Source of the DNA: Diphasiastrum complanatum
Taxonomy: Eukaryota > Streptophyta > Lycopodiopsida > Lycopodiales > Lycopodiaceae
Reading direction: 5' to 3'
DNA: 64,000 nt
Assembly: GCA_029204225.1 (NCBI GenBank)
Contig: CM055092.1
Span: 64,651,190 to 64,715,189, forward strand
Shown here: piece by piece, positions 10,206 to 20,985 of the stretch
How positions within the stretch are numbered: the first letter of the stretch is position 1
Layout: the number at the start of each line of letters is the position of its first letter
The notes under the pieces: model-generated
The model's input: the letters and a program-made list of their open reading frames with translations, nothing else
What the model was told of the DNA's origin: nothing
Databases searched by the model: none
Program-made: the position numbers and the translations under genes

Positions 10206-10990
10206 GCACTGGCCACTGTGGACTGTGTTGATTCCAACAGATGTCATAGCGAAACCGCTGCAGAAGAAGTGTATCTTCTCCCAACTTCTACAGACATTGA
10301 TACACCCATCATTCCCCTTATGATGATCGATCCAATTCCCATAGCTTGGTGCCCACCAGGATAATCTAATGTCTCCGTCGAACAAGTTTTGGAAGAAGGT
10401 ATTCTTTCGATGAATGCTGCTCAACTGATGGATGAACATGTACTCCTTTATCTAGATAACAAACGTTATCCACCTAAATCAATTCCACAAGAGATCAAGT
10501 CGTCAGGGCCTTTGGATCATGTGCAATTGATTTCCAAAGTACCCAACACACAAACATATAGGCCCAAACCCAAAGTATACACATGGGACATGTATCTTGA
10601 TGAAGTATGGGATACAATAGATGAAGACCTAATTTGAGAGACGACCACACTGGCTCCTCAACAAATTGGAAAACCTCGGTTTCAAAAAAATCCCATACTT
10701 GACACAAAATTAACTGAGCGACAAAAACAGATGCATGAAAAGCTTAAGCAACCTATCAAGCCATTGTCTACACAGACAAAGGACAACCCATCCGATCACG
10801 CTTCCACATCTGGTCGCGCATCCACACAAGTGATTCTTAAAGTTTCGGAGAACTTTGTGGAACCACCTTTTGATCTACCAAGCAAGTTTAAGGACTTTAC
10901 ACTTGATGACGTAGTCATCCAGCTGCCACAACCACAAAGGAACCCACCAAAGTTTTCCAATCCTTTAAAGGCCCAGTCAAAACCATAGAG
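10206..10990 (+). pseudogene. Gy2 protease-RT linker
   Basis: Two frames (10389-10637 and 10731-10988) carry the family blocks LMDEHVLLYLDNKRYPPKSI and FTLDDVVIQLPQPQRNPPKF. Gy3 has LMDEQILHHMDPTRFGVRNV and a TLDD.V block in the same order. A stop at about 10635 separates them. The function of this linker is unknown; it is proline- and lysine-rich and probably unstructured. Confidence 0.7.
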
Positions 10991-11017
10991 CTAAATCTTA
11001 AAGATCCTGATGAGGAT

Positions 11018-12055
11018 GTGGATCGCATTGTTCACGTCGGAGCCCACCTCACGCAAGGTCAACTTCTTCATCTGGAGACCTTACTCCGCAAATACAGGGA
11101 TGTATTTGCATGGAATTATACTGAAATGAAAGGGGTCCCGTCTGAAATAGTGGTCCATACTATTTCTTTAGAGGAGAACGCTAAGCCTATTCGGGCTAAG
11201 TCGTACTGAAGTAACCTTGTTTATTGCGATCGGATCGATGAAGATATTAAGAAATTGCTGGATGTTGGCTTCATCTATGAAGTCCAACATAATGGTTCAC
11301 CCATTGTGGTAGTACCCAAGAAAAATGGCAAACTTTGTATCTGCGTCGATCTCAAGTTACACAAAAAGACCATTTTCCTTTACCCTTAACTACACAAATC
11401 CTTGATGACAGGAGCTGAAGCTTTCAGCTTCTTAGATGAGTTTAGTGGCTATTTTTTGGTCAAAATTGCTCTAGAAGATAGACACAAAACCGCATTTGCA
11501 ACAATAACCGCCGTTTATGCTTATAATGTCATGCCTTTTGGCTTATGCAACGCCCCTTCAATGTTTCAGAGGGTCATGAAAATGGCCTTCCAAGACTTGT
11601 TACACAGGATTGTCGAGATCTATCTTGATGACCTTGGTGTCCATTCCTCCGCGGACAAGCACCTCAAAGCACTAGTACAAATCTTCATTCATTGCCGTAG
11701 ATTTGAAATTTCACTCAACCTTGATAAGTGTCAAATCTGGGTCACCCATGGGGTAGAACTCGGACATATCATTTTGAAGGATGGTATTTCTACCGATCCT
11801 TCAAAGATCAAGGTAATAGTTGAAATGCCCTTACCTACAATAGTGAAGGAAGTTTACGTCTTCCTAGGTCACACTAATTATTATCGCATCTTCATAATCG
11901 ATTATGTTGGCAAGGCACGACTCGTTCATTTAGTTGCGGTAGACCCTAGATGGACCAAGGAGCGCATCAAAGCCTTTGAGGAGTTAAAAACAGCCCTTAC
12001 CACGGCACCCATACTCCGTCCGCCAAACTACACGAAAGAATTCCATGTGCATACC
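11018..12055 (+). pseudogene. Gy2 reverse transcriptase and start of RNase H
   Basis: The 11018 frame has LRKYRDVFAWNYTEMKGV, the RT entry. After a stop (about 11207) and a frame change, GSPIVVVPKKNGKLCI and then the 11402 frame give FSFLDEFSGYFLVKIALEDR, PFGLCNAPSMFQRVM and the catalytic YLDDLGVHS, with both aspartates present. RT thumb and connection follow, then FHVH at the opening of RNase H. The frame ends at 12055, exactly where the CoC LTR begins. RT copies the element RNA; this copy has lost RNase H and integrase. Confidence 0.88.
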
Positions 12056-12317
12056 TGTTAGAAATCAATGATAAACTTCATTGTTACTGTTTACGATGCA
12101 TATTAATGTTGACAGTTGTGACCAGCTGTCAATAGCCGTAGGCTAGTCTATTAGTCTACTCGTAGGTTTTCTCTCTCTATCAAGGTTCAAGGTTTATTTG
12201 TACATTTTACATCCTGTATGAGGCAGTGTGATAGATTAACAGTGCGCGTTCTTCTTCCACCTTCTTGTGGCGATTGCTTATGGTGAATGCTTGATGTTGC
12301 ATATCTAATTATTGACA
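12056..12317 (+). mobile_element. 5' LTR of copia element CoC
   Basis: 262 bp running from TGTTAGAAATCAATG to ATTATTGACA, with TG...CA ends and an adjacent PBS. It interrupts the Gy2 RNase H frame. No second LTR of this family was found in the window, so the element is 5'-only here. Confidence 0.88.
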
Positions 12318-12329
12318 TGGTATCAGAGC
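12318..12329 (+). promoter_or_regulatory. Primer-binding site of CoC
   Basis: Exact TGGTATCAGAGC directly following the LTR CA. Confidence 0.93.
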
Positions 12330-12829
12330 AACGATAGTCCTGCGTGCCTGATCAGTGGATACAGCTTGTCACAGGCTCCGCAACGAAGTGAGAAAGTCTT
12401 TCATGGGAGGTGAAAGCTTGGAGAGACAAAAACGGTTGGAAGAAATTCTTCTTTGGTGTATTTTGTAGGGTTGGAGCTCAGAATTATCAGTGGGGAATAA
12501 AAGCACAGTCCCGGAGACATCAGAAAGGCCAGGACAGCATCAGACAGATTGAAAATCTGTTGAGTGGGGGAGATTTTTACAATATTTCCTAGTTGTTGTG
12601 AAAAGTGCTATTTGTGTGAGAGGTTTGCCAAGAAATCTCTCATTTGTCTGTTTGGAGTACCGCAAATCACACTAGACAGTGTCTAGTACTACCATTCAGA
12701 GATAGAAGGCTTCATACTTTTCACATTACTGATCTCTGTCTTTTAAACGATCACACATTTTGAAATCTTTGTAAAGAGGAATATTCTCTCTGAAAATTCT
12801 TATATCCCCTCTATTTTTTATCTTTTCCT
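12330..12829 (+). mobile_element. CoC leader, first part
   Basis: Untranslated leader between the PBS and the tandem repeat. A 60-codon frame at 12410-12592 has no recognisable domain. Confidence 0.5.
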
Positions 12830-13080
12830 CTCCAATATTGGATCGACGCGCCAGAGGTAGGAAGAATCTTGAGCAGTCATACATCCGTGCGTCATACATA
12901 TATAGCATATCTGTACCAATATCAGATCAACGCGCCAGAGGTAAAGAAAACCAAGAGTAGTCGTACATCTGCGCGTCATACCGATATCACATATCAGTAC
13001 CAATATCGGAGTGATGCGCCAGAGGTAAAGAGAATCTCGAGCAGTCGTGTACCCGCGAGCCCTACCTTTATCAGGTGTAC
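12830..13080 (+). repeat. 84-bp tandem repeat, three copies
   Basis: The marker GCGCCAGAGG starts at 12848, 12932 and 13016, exactly 84 bp apart each time. The flanking parts (CCAATAT.GGAT before, AGCAGTC.TACATC.G.GCGTC after) repeat too. The array sits in the CoC leader upstream of gag. Because 84 is a multiple of three, frames stay open on both strands through it. Confidence 0.92.
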
Positions 13081-13143
13081 AACCAAAAATTTACAGTTCT
13101 GTGGTGTGAATAAAGTTTGTGATCCAGACTCATCTATCCAGTA

Positions 13144-13686
13144 ATGGCAACTCTAAGCGAGAGTGTCCTTAATGAGTCAAGCAAATTGGAAGGTGCCGAC
13201 AACTATGCGGTTTGAAAATTCAAACTGAAGAACATTTTGATGGAAAAGGAGCTATGGGAGATCGTGACAGATGAAGAGACAAGGCCAGTGATTGAAGAAG
13301 ATTAGCGGACATTTGATAGGAGAAGACGAAAAGCCCAAAATGTCATCAACTTATCAGTTAGAGATGCAATTGTTCCCTATATTTCAGATTCAGAAGGACC
13401 AAAAGAAACATGGGATACATTGAAGGCATTGTTTGAAACGACAAATACATCTCGAATACTATTTCTAAAAACAAAGTTGCATACATTGCGGATGGATGAT
13501 GGTGCAACTATTGCCAATCACATACTGAAGATCAAAGAGATCCGTGATCAATTAGCAGCAGTTGGAGAGCGAGTACAAGATCGTGAGATCATGCAAGCTC
13601 TTGCGAATTTTTCTTGTGACCAAAGCCTTCCAAATTTCCTGCACTGCCTTCTAGTACACTCTCACGCGGTTATAATTCCTTTCTGA
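13144..13686 (+). pseudogene. CoC gag (Ty1/copia)
   Basis: ATG at 13144, then MATLSESVLNESSKLEGADN, a stop in place of the conserved W, and KFKLKNILMEKELWEIVTD. Further on are WDTLKALFETTNTSRILFL, KTKLHTLRMDDGATIANHI and EIRDQLAAVGERVQDREI, the UBN2-type copia gag. It ends near 13686 and is replaced by the L-element ORF from 13692. Premature stops at about 13215 and 13303 inactivate it. Zinc knuckle and pol are missing. Confidence 0.82.
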
Positions 13687-13691
13687 TCATC

Positions 13692-15175
13692 ATGTCTTCT
13701 ACCGATACTTCCTAGTCTCCGCGCTATACTATCCATCGTGGTGTCCCATCTGCGACGGACATCATGACTCTTCCTAGCACAAGCATGGTCACTCAGTGGA
13801 TGACCCTTGCGGAGCCTCTACTTACTGAAATGGGTATTCATGAGAGAGCCTTTTCGGGACGCATCAATATGGATTTCATCACTCTTGCCTTCAGTACGTA
13901 GAAGGAAGAAAAATCCAAGTTTTACATCACCTTCCAAGGAGCCACACACAAGGTGCGCGTCACTGAGGCCGCACTTGCAGCTATAGGAATCTCATCCGGT
14001 ACGCAAGCCTCACCCAATCACAAGCACGCCAAACAGGCCATCAAGCCATACATTGACCTCACCAATGATCTGCATTGGACTAATGATGGCTACCTTCTGG
14101 AAGCCATCACTGAGCCTTCCATCCATGCCACTGCCCAATTGTTGAATCATTTCCTGATGGTTTGCAACCTCAGGAAAGACTGCATCACATCTCAAATCCT
14201 TCACAGGATAGTGGAGTCCCACATAAAGTTGGCCAAAGCCCCTCTTGAACCATATAACTAGTTCAAGACTGTTTTTGGTGAGCTCAAGCGAGCTATTAAG
14301 GCCAATACAAAGCAGCAGTTCACCGTTGGCTCTCTATTGTCCCTCTTAGCCGCTTCTCACTTAGAAAACAAAATTCATGGCTTCCACGTGGATTCTGTGC
14401 TTTCGGTTTACGAAGAAGCACCGGCCGAGTCATCTCACCAGGCCTCAAGTTCTCATAGTTGTCGTCGTCCACGCAGTGAGATCATAATTTTTGACTCGCC
14501 TTCCGCATCACGATGACATACTAGGCATACCTCGTCAGCTGTGCTTCCACCCCCTGCTGCTATTCGCACTAAACTTCCCATTCCCCTTGCCTCTGATGCT
14601 TCCCTCGCCTCTACTCCCATACAAGGACAGTCTATGAACATTGGACCTACCATTCCCATCATAGTTGCCCAGGTCGCTTCACCCCCGCACACCGAAGCAA
14701 CCTCACCCAACACATAGTTCTTCATGGATATGTTCGATGATTCCGACCCCCTTGGGGCCACCGAAATCTTTGAAATGTCCCAGAGCCCAGCACCCTTTGA
14801 ACCCCAATCCCCTGGAAGAGGATTCGGACATATCCATGAAGCTACTGTTGGTGTCGAAGATGCCAGTCAGCAACCACCCACACAGGGTAGCCCAGCCACA
14901 ATTCGGGTCGACACAGCTATAAAGTCACCGAAGCAGTTCGATGCCACGGTGCCTGAAGGGTTTGAAAACGAGGATATTTTTGAAGAAGAAGAGACCTTGG
15001 CACCTAATCCACGCCTACCAAGGAAAGTACCATCAGGGTCTTCTGCCGCTGCCACCTCCACGACTGTCGATTCTAGTGATGCTCTCGGGTTGTTTCAAGC
15101 CTTGGGCAAGTGATCCAGTCTATGCTGGATAAGAAGAAGGAAATGATGACAATTCACCAAAATATGACTAAACTA
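13692..15175 (+). pseudogene. L element ORF, 5' half (unknown protein)
   Basis: One reading frame holds from the ATG at 13692 to 15113, broken by about five in-frame stops (for example at codon 8 and near 13900, 14260, 14515 and 14715). It then continues one frame over as QVIQSMLDKKKEMMT. The N-terminal 190 residues look globular and helical (LTEMGIHERAFSGRINMDF, ATAQLLNHFLMVCNLRKDC, SLLSLLAASHLENKIHGFHV). A long S/P/T-rich and acidic region follows. No gag, protease, RT or integrase motif is present. The style recalls the plant-transposon ORF1 proteins of Athila-like or LARD elements, but I cannot name it. The matching 3' half is probably at 37148-38614. Confidence 0.6.
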
Positions 15176-15215
15176 GACTAAACTAGTTGAAATCTCTCAC
15201 ACTCCCTCTTCAACT
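15145..15215 (-). mobile_element. Polypurine tract and truncated 3' LTR-A
   Basis: Read antisense, GTTGAAGAGGGAG (PPT) is followed by TGTGAGAGATTTCAACTAG, which matches the LTR-A start at 1837 (TGTGAGAAATTTCAACTAG). Only about 55 bp of the LTR follow before the sequence becomes the L-element ORF. It is the 3' end of an antisense copia element whose internal part lies at higher coordinates. Confidence 0.72.
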
Positions 15216-16312
15216 AGTTTTGGCATAGTTTTGACAATAGAACTTTGATCCAACTTTAGAATGATCTCCATCCTAAGTATAGATCTCCTTTCTAAGGTTC
15301 TAAAGTATCTTTCATAATTGATATAGAGAATAGTGTCCAAATTGGATGCTTCACTATTTCTTACATCAATTTTACACATCAAGATATAACTAGAACATGA
15401 AGAACCAAATAGAATGTGAATGAAATGATTCCTCCATGTTTCAAACTTTGAACTCTCTGGAAAATTATAGCAACCAAACAATAAATGTGAGTGATGACCA
15501 TTTGCTTGCCTGTCTCCTCCAACTTTGTCCTTTCTTGATATGTCTCCACCATAAAACTCCATGAATGAGCCTCCATCTCCATCTTGCCACAAGATATCAT
15601 CAAACCTTGGAAATCCATGAGTAGGTGAGTACATTAATGATGCAAATCCAGCACCACATGACTCCATAAACCAAGTAGGTTGCACTAGTCCATCTTCAAG
15701 ATCTACTTGACACAAGAAAATGACCATGAATTCACCAAAAATTGACAATCTCCAAACATTGGCATCAAGTAACTCAACACTTGAGAACTTGATCATGGAT
15801 GAGTGATATAATGAACCTCCAATAGCTTCATTTCCATCAGCAAAACCAGCCAAGAATGCTAGTACAACTCCAACAATAAGATATTGCAAGACAATGTATC
15901 TAGTTTGTCCATATCTTGACAATTTGCACACATCCACATGAAATAGCTCAAACATGAGACAGAACAAGTAAAGTAAACTGGAACAACACTTCCTTGCTGC
16001 TCCTTTGACCTTACTTGAGTCTTCCATAAGCTGCAAAAACAGATCCAAAACATCTTTTCCAAATAACCTTCCTTTGATGCTCTTGACTAGCTCCAAATTG
16101 CCACCTTTCCTTTTATGTTGTAGAAGCCCTTTGAGACCAACCTCTTGATCTTCCTTTTGACCATCAAAGTCATTAAACAAAATTTGTTTTACAGATCCAT
16201 TACTTGCTTTTATAGCATGAAAACCATGAGAACCAATATCCATTTGCATAGCATCATCTACACAAGAAAATTCTCCAAAACATGTGAGTAAAGCAAAGTG
16301 AGTCGCTTCCAC
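15197..16312 (-). CDS. Intact antisense ORF of unknown function
   Basis: A 371-codon frame without stops. The given 5' edge is a GTG; the frame is open a little further upstream, and the first in-frame ATG gives a start near MQMDIGSHGFHAIK, about 350 codons. Residues about 140-165 (YIVLQYLIVGVVLAFLAGFA) could be one membrane span. The rest is rich in S, G, F and L with no known motif. Its last codons, PKLVEEGV, overlap the LTR-A polypurine tract, so it occupies the place of an extra 3' ORF of a copia element, as the env-like ORFs of sireviruses do. A captured gene piece or chance open frame are the alternatives. Function not assigned. Confidence 0.4.
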   Translation of the reverse strand: MEATHFALLTCFGEFSCVDDAMQMDIGSHGFHAIKASNGSVKQILFNDFDGQKEDQEVGLKGLLQHKRKGGNLELVKSIKGRLFGKDVLDLFLQLMEDSSKVKGAARKCCSSLLYLFCLMFELFHVDVCKLSRYGQTRYIVLQYLIVGVVLAFLAGFADGNEAIGGSLYHSSMIKFSSVELLDANVWRLSIFGEFMVIFLCQVDLEDGLVQPTWFMESCGAGFASLMYSPTHGFPRFDDILWQDGDGGSFMEFYGGDISRKDKVGGDRQANGHHSHLLFGCYNFPESSKFETWRNHFIHILFGSSCSSYILMCKIDVRNSEASNLDTILYINYERYFRTLERRSILRMEIILKLDQSSIVKTMPKLVEEGV

Positions 16313-16369
16313 TTGCTTACCTTTCTCTTGATCATCAAAGAGTATTTTATTACCTTCATTGAAGAATAT

Positions 16370-16880
16370 TCAAGAAAAATATTTGTTTATTTCATTAAGC
16401 AGAAGTCTAAGGCTTTCAAAATATTTCGGCAATTCAATTAGAGTGTAAAATTGGAAACTTGCAAAAGAATCAAAGCATTGAGGTTTGACAACGGGGGAGA
16501 GTACATGTCAACCAAATTCAAACAGTATTGCCTTAAGAATGACATTGAACAACAATTTATCACCTCCTATTCAACTCATCGAATGGACTTGTTGAGAGAA
16601 AGATTCAAACCTTAGTCAAAGTGGCTAAGTGTATGCTTGCTCATGCGACACTTCCAAAATTCTTCTGGGTTGAAGCTTTTTCCACTGCAGCTTATATCTA
16701 GAACAGATGTTCGATTAAAGACCTCTCAAACAAAATACCTTATGAAGTTTGGACAGGATCTAAACCATGACTATCAAATTTACGCGTGTTTGGATGTATC
16801 GCTTATGCACATATACCATAGGATATAAGGAAGAAGCTCGACTTCCACAATATCAAATCCAATTTCATTGGTTAAACTAC
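16370..16880 (+). pseudogene. Copia integrase fragment
   Basis: Broken frames read KALRFDNGGEYMSTKF, FITSYSTHRM, KVAKCMLAHATLPKFFW and RVFGCIAYAHIP, the integrase core C-terminal half (second catalytic D in RFDNGGE) and the start of its C-terminal domain. Stops and shifts occur about every 100 bases. It is on the opposite strand to the neighbouring 371-codon ORF, so it is not part of the same transcript. The family is Ty1/copia; the donor element is not identified. Confidence 0.78.
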
Positions 16881-17086
16881 TTTAGATAAAGCCTATAAGT
16901 TGTATGATCGTGTCGAATCAAAGACATTCACCAGTCGGATATCGTCTTTATAAAAGATTATTTCATCGACCTCAAAGGCAAGGGCAAAGCTCATATAGCC
17001 CCATACCATGCCTGGGCTTTCAGTACTATCCATAGTTTCGCGTCAATGATTATGGAGGAAAAATTTATAGTACTTGGCTCACACTG
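16881..17086. other. Unassigned junction
   Basis: The first part still has copia-like frames downstream of integrase (to about 17050). The remainder runs into the antisense RNase H fragment. No separate feature is seen. Confidence 0.4.
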
Positions 17087-17281
17087 CTAGTAGTGGTCGT
17101 GGTCATATGCTAGCGTAGCTAGACTATCAGCTCGTAAGTTTTGCGCTCGTGGAGTGTGCATCCACTCGATGTGGGAGAACTCTTTGGTTTCGCTGATGGC
17201 GATGGCATAGGCTTGTAGGATCCTGCTCTTAAGTTGGTATACTCTGGTCATACCTCGGATTAGGAGTCGAGAATCTCTCAT
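17087..17281 (-). pseudogene. Plant-type RNase H domain, C-terminal half
   Basis: Antisense frame with RDSRLLIRGMTRVYQLKSRI and EWMHTPRAQNLRADSLATLA, the last third of an RVT_3 RNase H-like domain (PRxxNxxADxLA is diagnostic, with the catalytic D). Plant Ty3 elements of the Tat/Ogre kind and non-LTR elements carry such a domain. The N-terminal half is at 24310-24557 on the same strand. Both halves stop at a GAATC, 17271-17275 and 24310-24314, so the domain seems to have been split by the intervening 7 kb. Confidence 0.75.
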
Positions 17282-17312
17282 AATTCATAGGTTGTCTATA
17301 ATTTGCGAGTGT

Positions 17313-17803
17313 TGTCATGTGCTAGGCTTAGCACATTAGTTTTTTATACTTTTGATTATAAGCTTGAGGGCTTTGAAGGGGATTAATAAATCATTTGTAC
17401 CCCTCTTAGACCCCTCCAAGCTAAGAGTTAGGCCATTATGAGATAACAGTGGTAGGTGAACTTTTAGAGATAGTTAACTTGTGGAGATTCTCTTTAAGTA
17501 GACCCACTCTACCATAGATCATCATGTTCTAGGCTCATTCATAGTGATGTGAGTTTCTACTCCTTCATTGTGAATACGAGCTATGGGACAGTTCTCTAGC
17601 TATGGTCTCATGTGCCACTATCCCACATGATGTCTTTCATTGATAAGATTCTCATGTCCTCTTGGCATTCAAAGCTATTCCATTGTGATTTCCAATGATG
17701 TTACATTGTTTGGTCTTTTCTCTAGTATCATGTTGGGATAGCTTGTCTTTGAATTAGTATATCTAATTTGGCTTGCTAATTGCTTAGGCATAGGCTTATG
17801 ACA
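17313..17803 (+). mobile_element. 5' LTR of non-autonomous element N1
   Basis: 491 bp with perfect inverted termini TGTCAT...ATGACA. A 489-bp direct copy lies at 19936-20424, differing at scattered positions (for example CTAAGAGTTAGG against CTGATAATTAGG). A PBS follows the 3' edge. No coding content. Confidence 0.92.
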
Positions 17804-17807
17804 TTTA

Positions 17808-17818
17808 TGGTATAGAGC
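17808..17818 (+). promoter_or_regulatory. Primer-binding site of N1
   Basis: TGGTATAGAGC four bases after the LTR end, equal to the copia PBS TGGTATCAGAGC with one C missing. It indicates that N1 was primed by initiator tRNA-Met and hence mobilised by copia machinery. Confidence 0.75.
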
Positions 17819-19935
17819 ACTGATCCTTGTATAGGCATTAAGCTTGCATTGGTTAGTAGTAATTCCAAAAGAACTCTGAATTTCTGATTTTCAGGTTCAT
17901 TTTTCTTTAATTGGTGATTTTCCATTATAGATTCTTCAATATTGTCAGCAGACCAGATTCTGCTTCAAGTTTTCTATCATTTAAGAGAAGAGGATTTGAA
18001 CTCCTACAGGGTTAAGCCCTGCCTTTCAGGCCCTTGCTACCGATACAAACACGAAACTCAATCTGACCATTATACTGATTACAAGCTGCAGCAAAAAGCA
18101 AAGAAAATTTTTGAGACACTATCAGAAGATCAAAGACATCTGTAAAGAAGGTACCAGCACCTATAATAAGAAAGTCAAATGAATCTGTGCTTGCCACCCT
18201 ATGAGTAGATCTACTATGTTATGTTGAACCTGCAGAGGACGTATTCTCAAGAAAGAAAACTTCAAGTAGAGCATCAGAGAAATATCAAAGCATAGAAGTT
18301 GTTGCATATCTATTGTAGATCAAAAAATAGCAGAGAGCCAGACAGTATACCCATAGTACCTGCAAGAATTCGACTAGTTGGTGATTGATGAGTCAGATTC
18401 AAAAGCAAAGCAGAGCTTCAGCAGCAAAGTTAAAAAAAAAAGCCATAATCACTGCCTATGAACGATGCTCCATTTCTAATATTCATAGTTGTCTCAGACT
18501 TCCAGATCCGAATATTACTTGTGTGGCTGTTAGGCAAGACAATGAAAGAATCCAACTCCGTGTTTTTCGCTCATTAGTGGCAGTAATAGCACTCTGGAAT
18601 TTAAAAGCAACAGCAGCCACTTCTCATCGACTTCACTCATCCGAAATTCAGAAGCAGCAGTAGCGATTCTCAACCACTTCTCTCATCTGATATTGATGTA
18701 ATGGAGGGACCCACTCCAGTAGAGATGCGGCGGCATGACAACTATCTTTTAGGATTTCATAAGAAAAGATCAATGGTTTAGAGTGCTTTAGGCCTCACTT
18801 GTAAATGTTCAAGTTAGAAGTAATATTAGGCCTTTTAGTTACATTTTACTTCAAGTTTTCTTTCACGTCTGAAGCCTTGGAAGCTGTTTTTCATAGAAAA
18901 AAAAACTATATAAGAGCTAGATTTAGACATTTCAAATTAGGCATCCCAATTCTAGATACATTTTAGATGTTTTTTTTAGATGTCACTTCCTTATCAATAT
19001 TTTAAGGTTAAACCATTGTTTTTAAAGATTTTAGGGTGAAGGGTAGAATAGGAATTTTATTTTATCACTAAGAGTGAGTTTTGCTTAGTTTCGTATTTTC
19101 TTGAAGATTCACTTCACAATGGATTCAAACTATGAGTATGAGTGTGATGGTGATTCCACCTTCTATGAAGATTGTTAGCCATTGTCAAGCAAATGAAATT
19201 AATGGAAAAAACTGAAGAAGAAATTCAAAATTCATCGAATTGAATTGTACTTGGAGAAATGGCTTGAGCATTGGAAAGAAGAGGAAATACTTAACTGCCT
19301 GTGTGAATCTATTTCATATATCCAGCACCTTGTACAAGAGGAGTTGGTTCCATATAAACAAGTTGGCCATTCTAAGGAAAGATTTGAGAACATCAAGATA
19401 ATATTTGCAACATTACAAAACCTTGGTGTTGAGCTCAAATCTATGTTTCTTGAAGTATTTGAGAATCTTCAAGGTCTAACTTTGATCAAGACACAAATCC
19501 CAAGGACACCAATATGGCATCTTATTCCCAACCTTGAATTCCATCAAGTATAGCTTCATTATCTTTGGAGATTCATGTGCACATTCAAAGCACTTCAAGG
19601 GTACATGTTGGTTGTATGGTAACATACCATATATTCTTGTGGTATTGGGATTAATAGGGACATTGATTGTTCTAATGTTTTGGGCAAAGGACAAAGCAAA
19701 TGCAATTGGCATTGGATAAGTCAACCTTAAGGCAATGGTGTTGGTGAAGAGGCCATCCAAACATTTCTACAAGAAGTGATGCACATCATCAACTTCTTCA
19801 TCAAGCACTCATCAAGGCTTAGCAAGTCTACATCGACAAGTCTACTCCAATTTTGGTCCAAAAGCATTTACATTGTCATATTCGATTTGTTTTGTACTTC
19901 ATTTTTGAGAGCAAAAATGCTTTAAGCAGGGGTAT
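17819..19935 (+). mobile_element. N1 internal region, no pol domains
   Basis: About 2.1 kb between the LTRs. I find no gag, protease, integrase or RT motif. Two modest open frames exist: 18385-18663 (Q/S/A-rich) and about 19215-19553 (YLEKWLEHWKEEEILNCLCE, then ENIKIIFATLQNLGVELKSM, helical, without an ATG at its start). Neither is recognised. A-rich and T-rich stretches near 18900-19050 are non-coding. The internal part ends in AAGCAGGGG, a short polypurine tract, two bases before the 3' LTR. Confidence 0.8.
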
Positions 19936-20424
19936 TGTCATGTGCTAGGCTTAGCACATTAGCTAATGATACTTTTGATTGTAAGCTTGAGGGCTTTGAA
20001 GGGGATTAATAATCATTTGTACCCCTCTTAGACCCCTCCAAGCTGATAATTAGGCCATTACGAGATAACAGTGGTAGGTGAACTTTTGGAGATAGTTAAC
20101 TTGTGGAGATTCTCTTTGAGTAGACCCACTCTACCATAGATCATCATGTTCTAGGCTCATTCATAGTGATGTGCGTTTCTACTCCTTCATTGTGAATATG
20201 AGCTATGGGACACTTTTCTAGCTATGGTCTCATGTGCCACTATCCCACATGATGTCTTTCATGACGAGATTATCATGTCCTTTTGGCATTCAATGCTGAT
20301 CCATTGTGGTTTCCAATGCTATTACATTGTTTGGTCTTTTCTCTAGTATCATGGTGGGATAGCTTGTCTTTGAATTAGCATATCTAATTTGGCTTGCTAA
20401 TTGCTTAGGCATAGGCATATGACA
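19936..20424 (+). mobile_element. 3' LTR of N1
   Basis: Direct repeat of 17313-17803, TGTCAT to ATGACA, 489 bp. To its right lies the degenerate copia LTR-E of CoF. The five bases outside each end (AGTGT left, TAAGA right) do not match, so a target duplication is not visible. Confidence 0.92.
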
Positions 20425-20735
20425 TAAGAAAGAACGAGGATTCGCTATGAACAAACTATCAAACGCAGCAGAATGAGCCTTCTTTTCTAATGCATGACTA
20501 AGCCTATCAATAATTGAACAGAGCTACTCTAAGCTATCTCTGAGTAACTAAAAACTCTATCTGGTGCACTTCTGCTAATAAGTACTAAACACTAATAGTA
20601 ATACTCTAATAGAGCTCTAAAACATTCTAGAGACTGTGGAAGTCTTTAACGATCAGCTATTTATACTAAAACAGTTTAAGCATATCTGGTAGGACAACTA
20701 ATCATGTCGCATATCTTGCAAGTTTACTTCTTTGT
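20425..20735 (-). mobile_element. Partial 3' LTR-E of copia element CoF
   Basis: Matches part of the CoF 5' LTR at 23442-24309: GCAGAATGAGCC, TCTAAGCTATCTCTGAGTA, AGAGCTCTAAAACATTCTAG and CTTTAACGATCAGCTA all recur in the same order. It lacks the outermost bases on the left, where N1 abuts, and the LTR start on the right, where it joins RNase H sequence through a deletion. Confidence 0.8.
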
Positions 20736-20985
20736 CAAGAACTTTGCTTCTAACACAGTGATACTTAATCACAATGTGCTTACTCCTTGAATGAAATCTA
20801 GGGTTGGCTGATAAAACAATTGATTATCACAAAAAAGTTGTCAGAGCACATTGTTTCAAACAAACATCCGAAAGTAAGTTTCTCAACCATATTGTTTCCT
20901 TTGTAGCTTTAGAGGCTGCGATATACTCTAATTCAGTAGAAGATAGAGCTATCGTAAGGTTGACTCATAGGGTTCGATGCGGTAG
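20736..20985 (-). pseudogene. CoF RNase H fragment (copia)
   Basis: Antisense frames read SSTELEYIAASKATKETIW, then RFHSRSKHIVIKYH and VRSKVLDKEV, the end of a copia RNase H domain. CoE has the same family residues (RFHSRSKHIELKYHYVRSK). Frameshifts are present, and the final LTKAL block is missing because the sequence passes directly into LTR-E. Confidence 0.75.

Noticed and set aside
19476-19760. 94-codon antisense frame in N1
   Set aside because: Overlaps the helical sense frame and has no family features.
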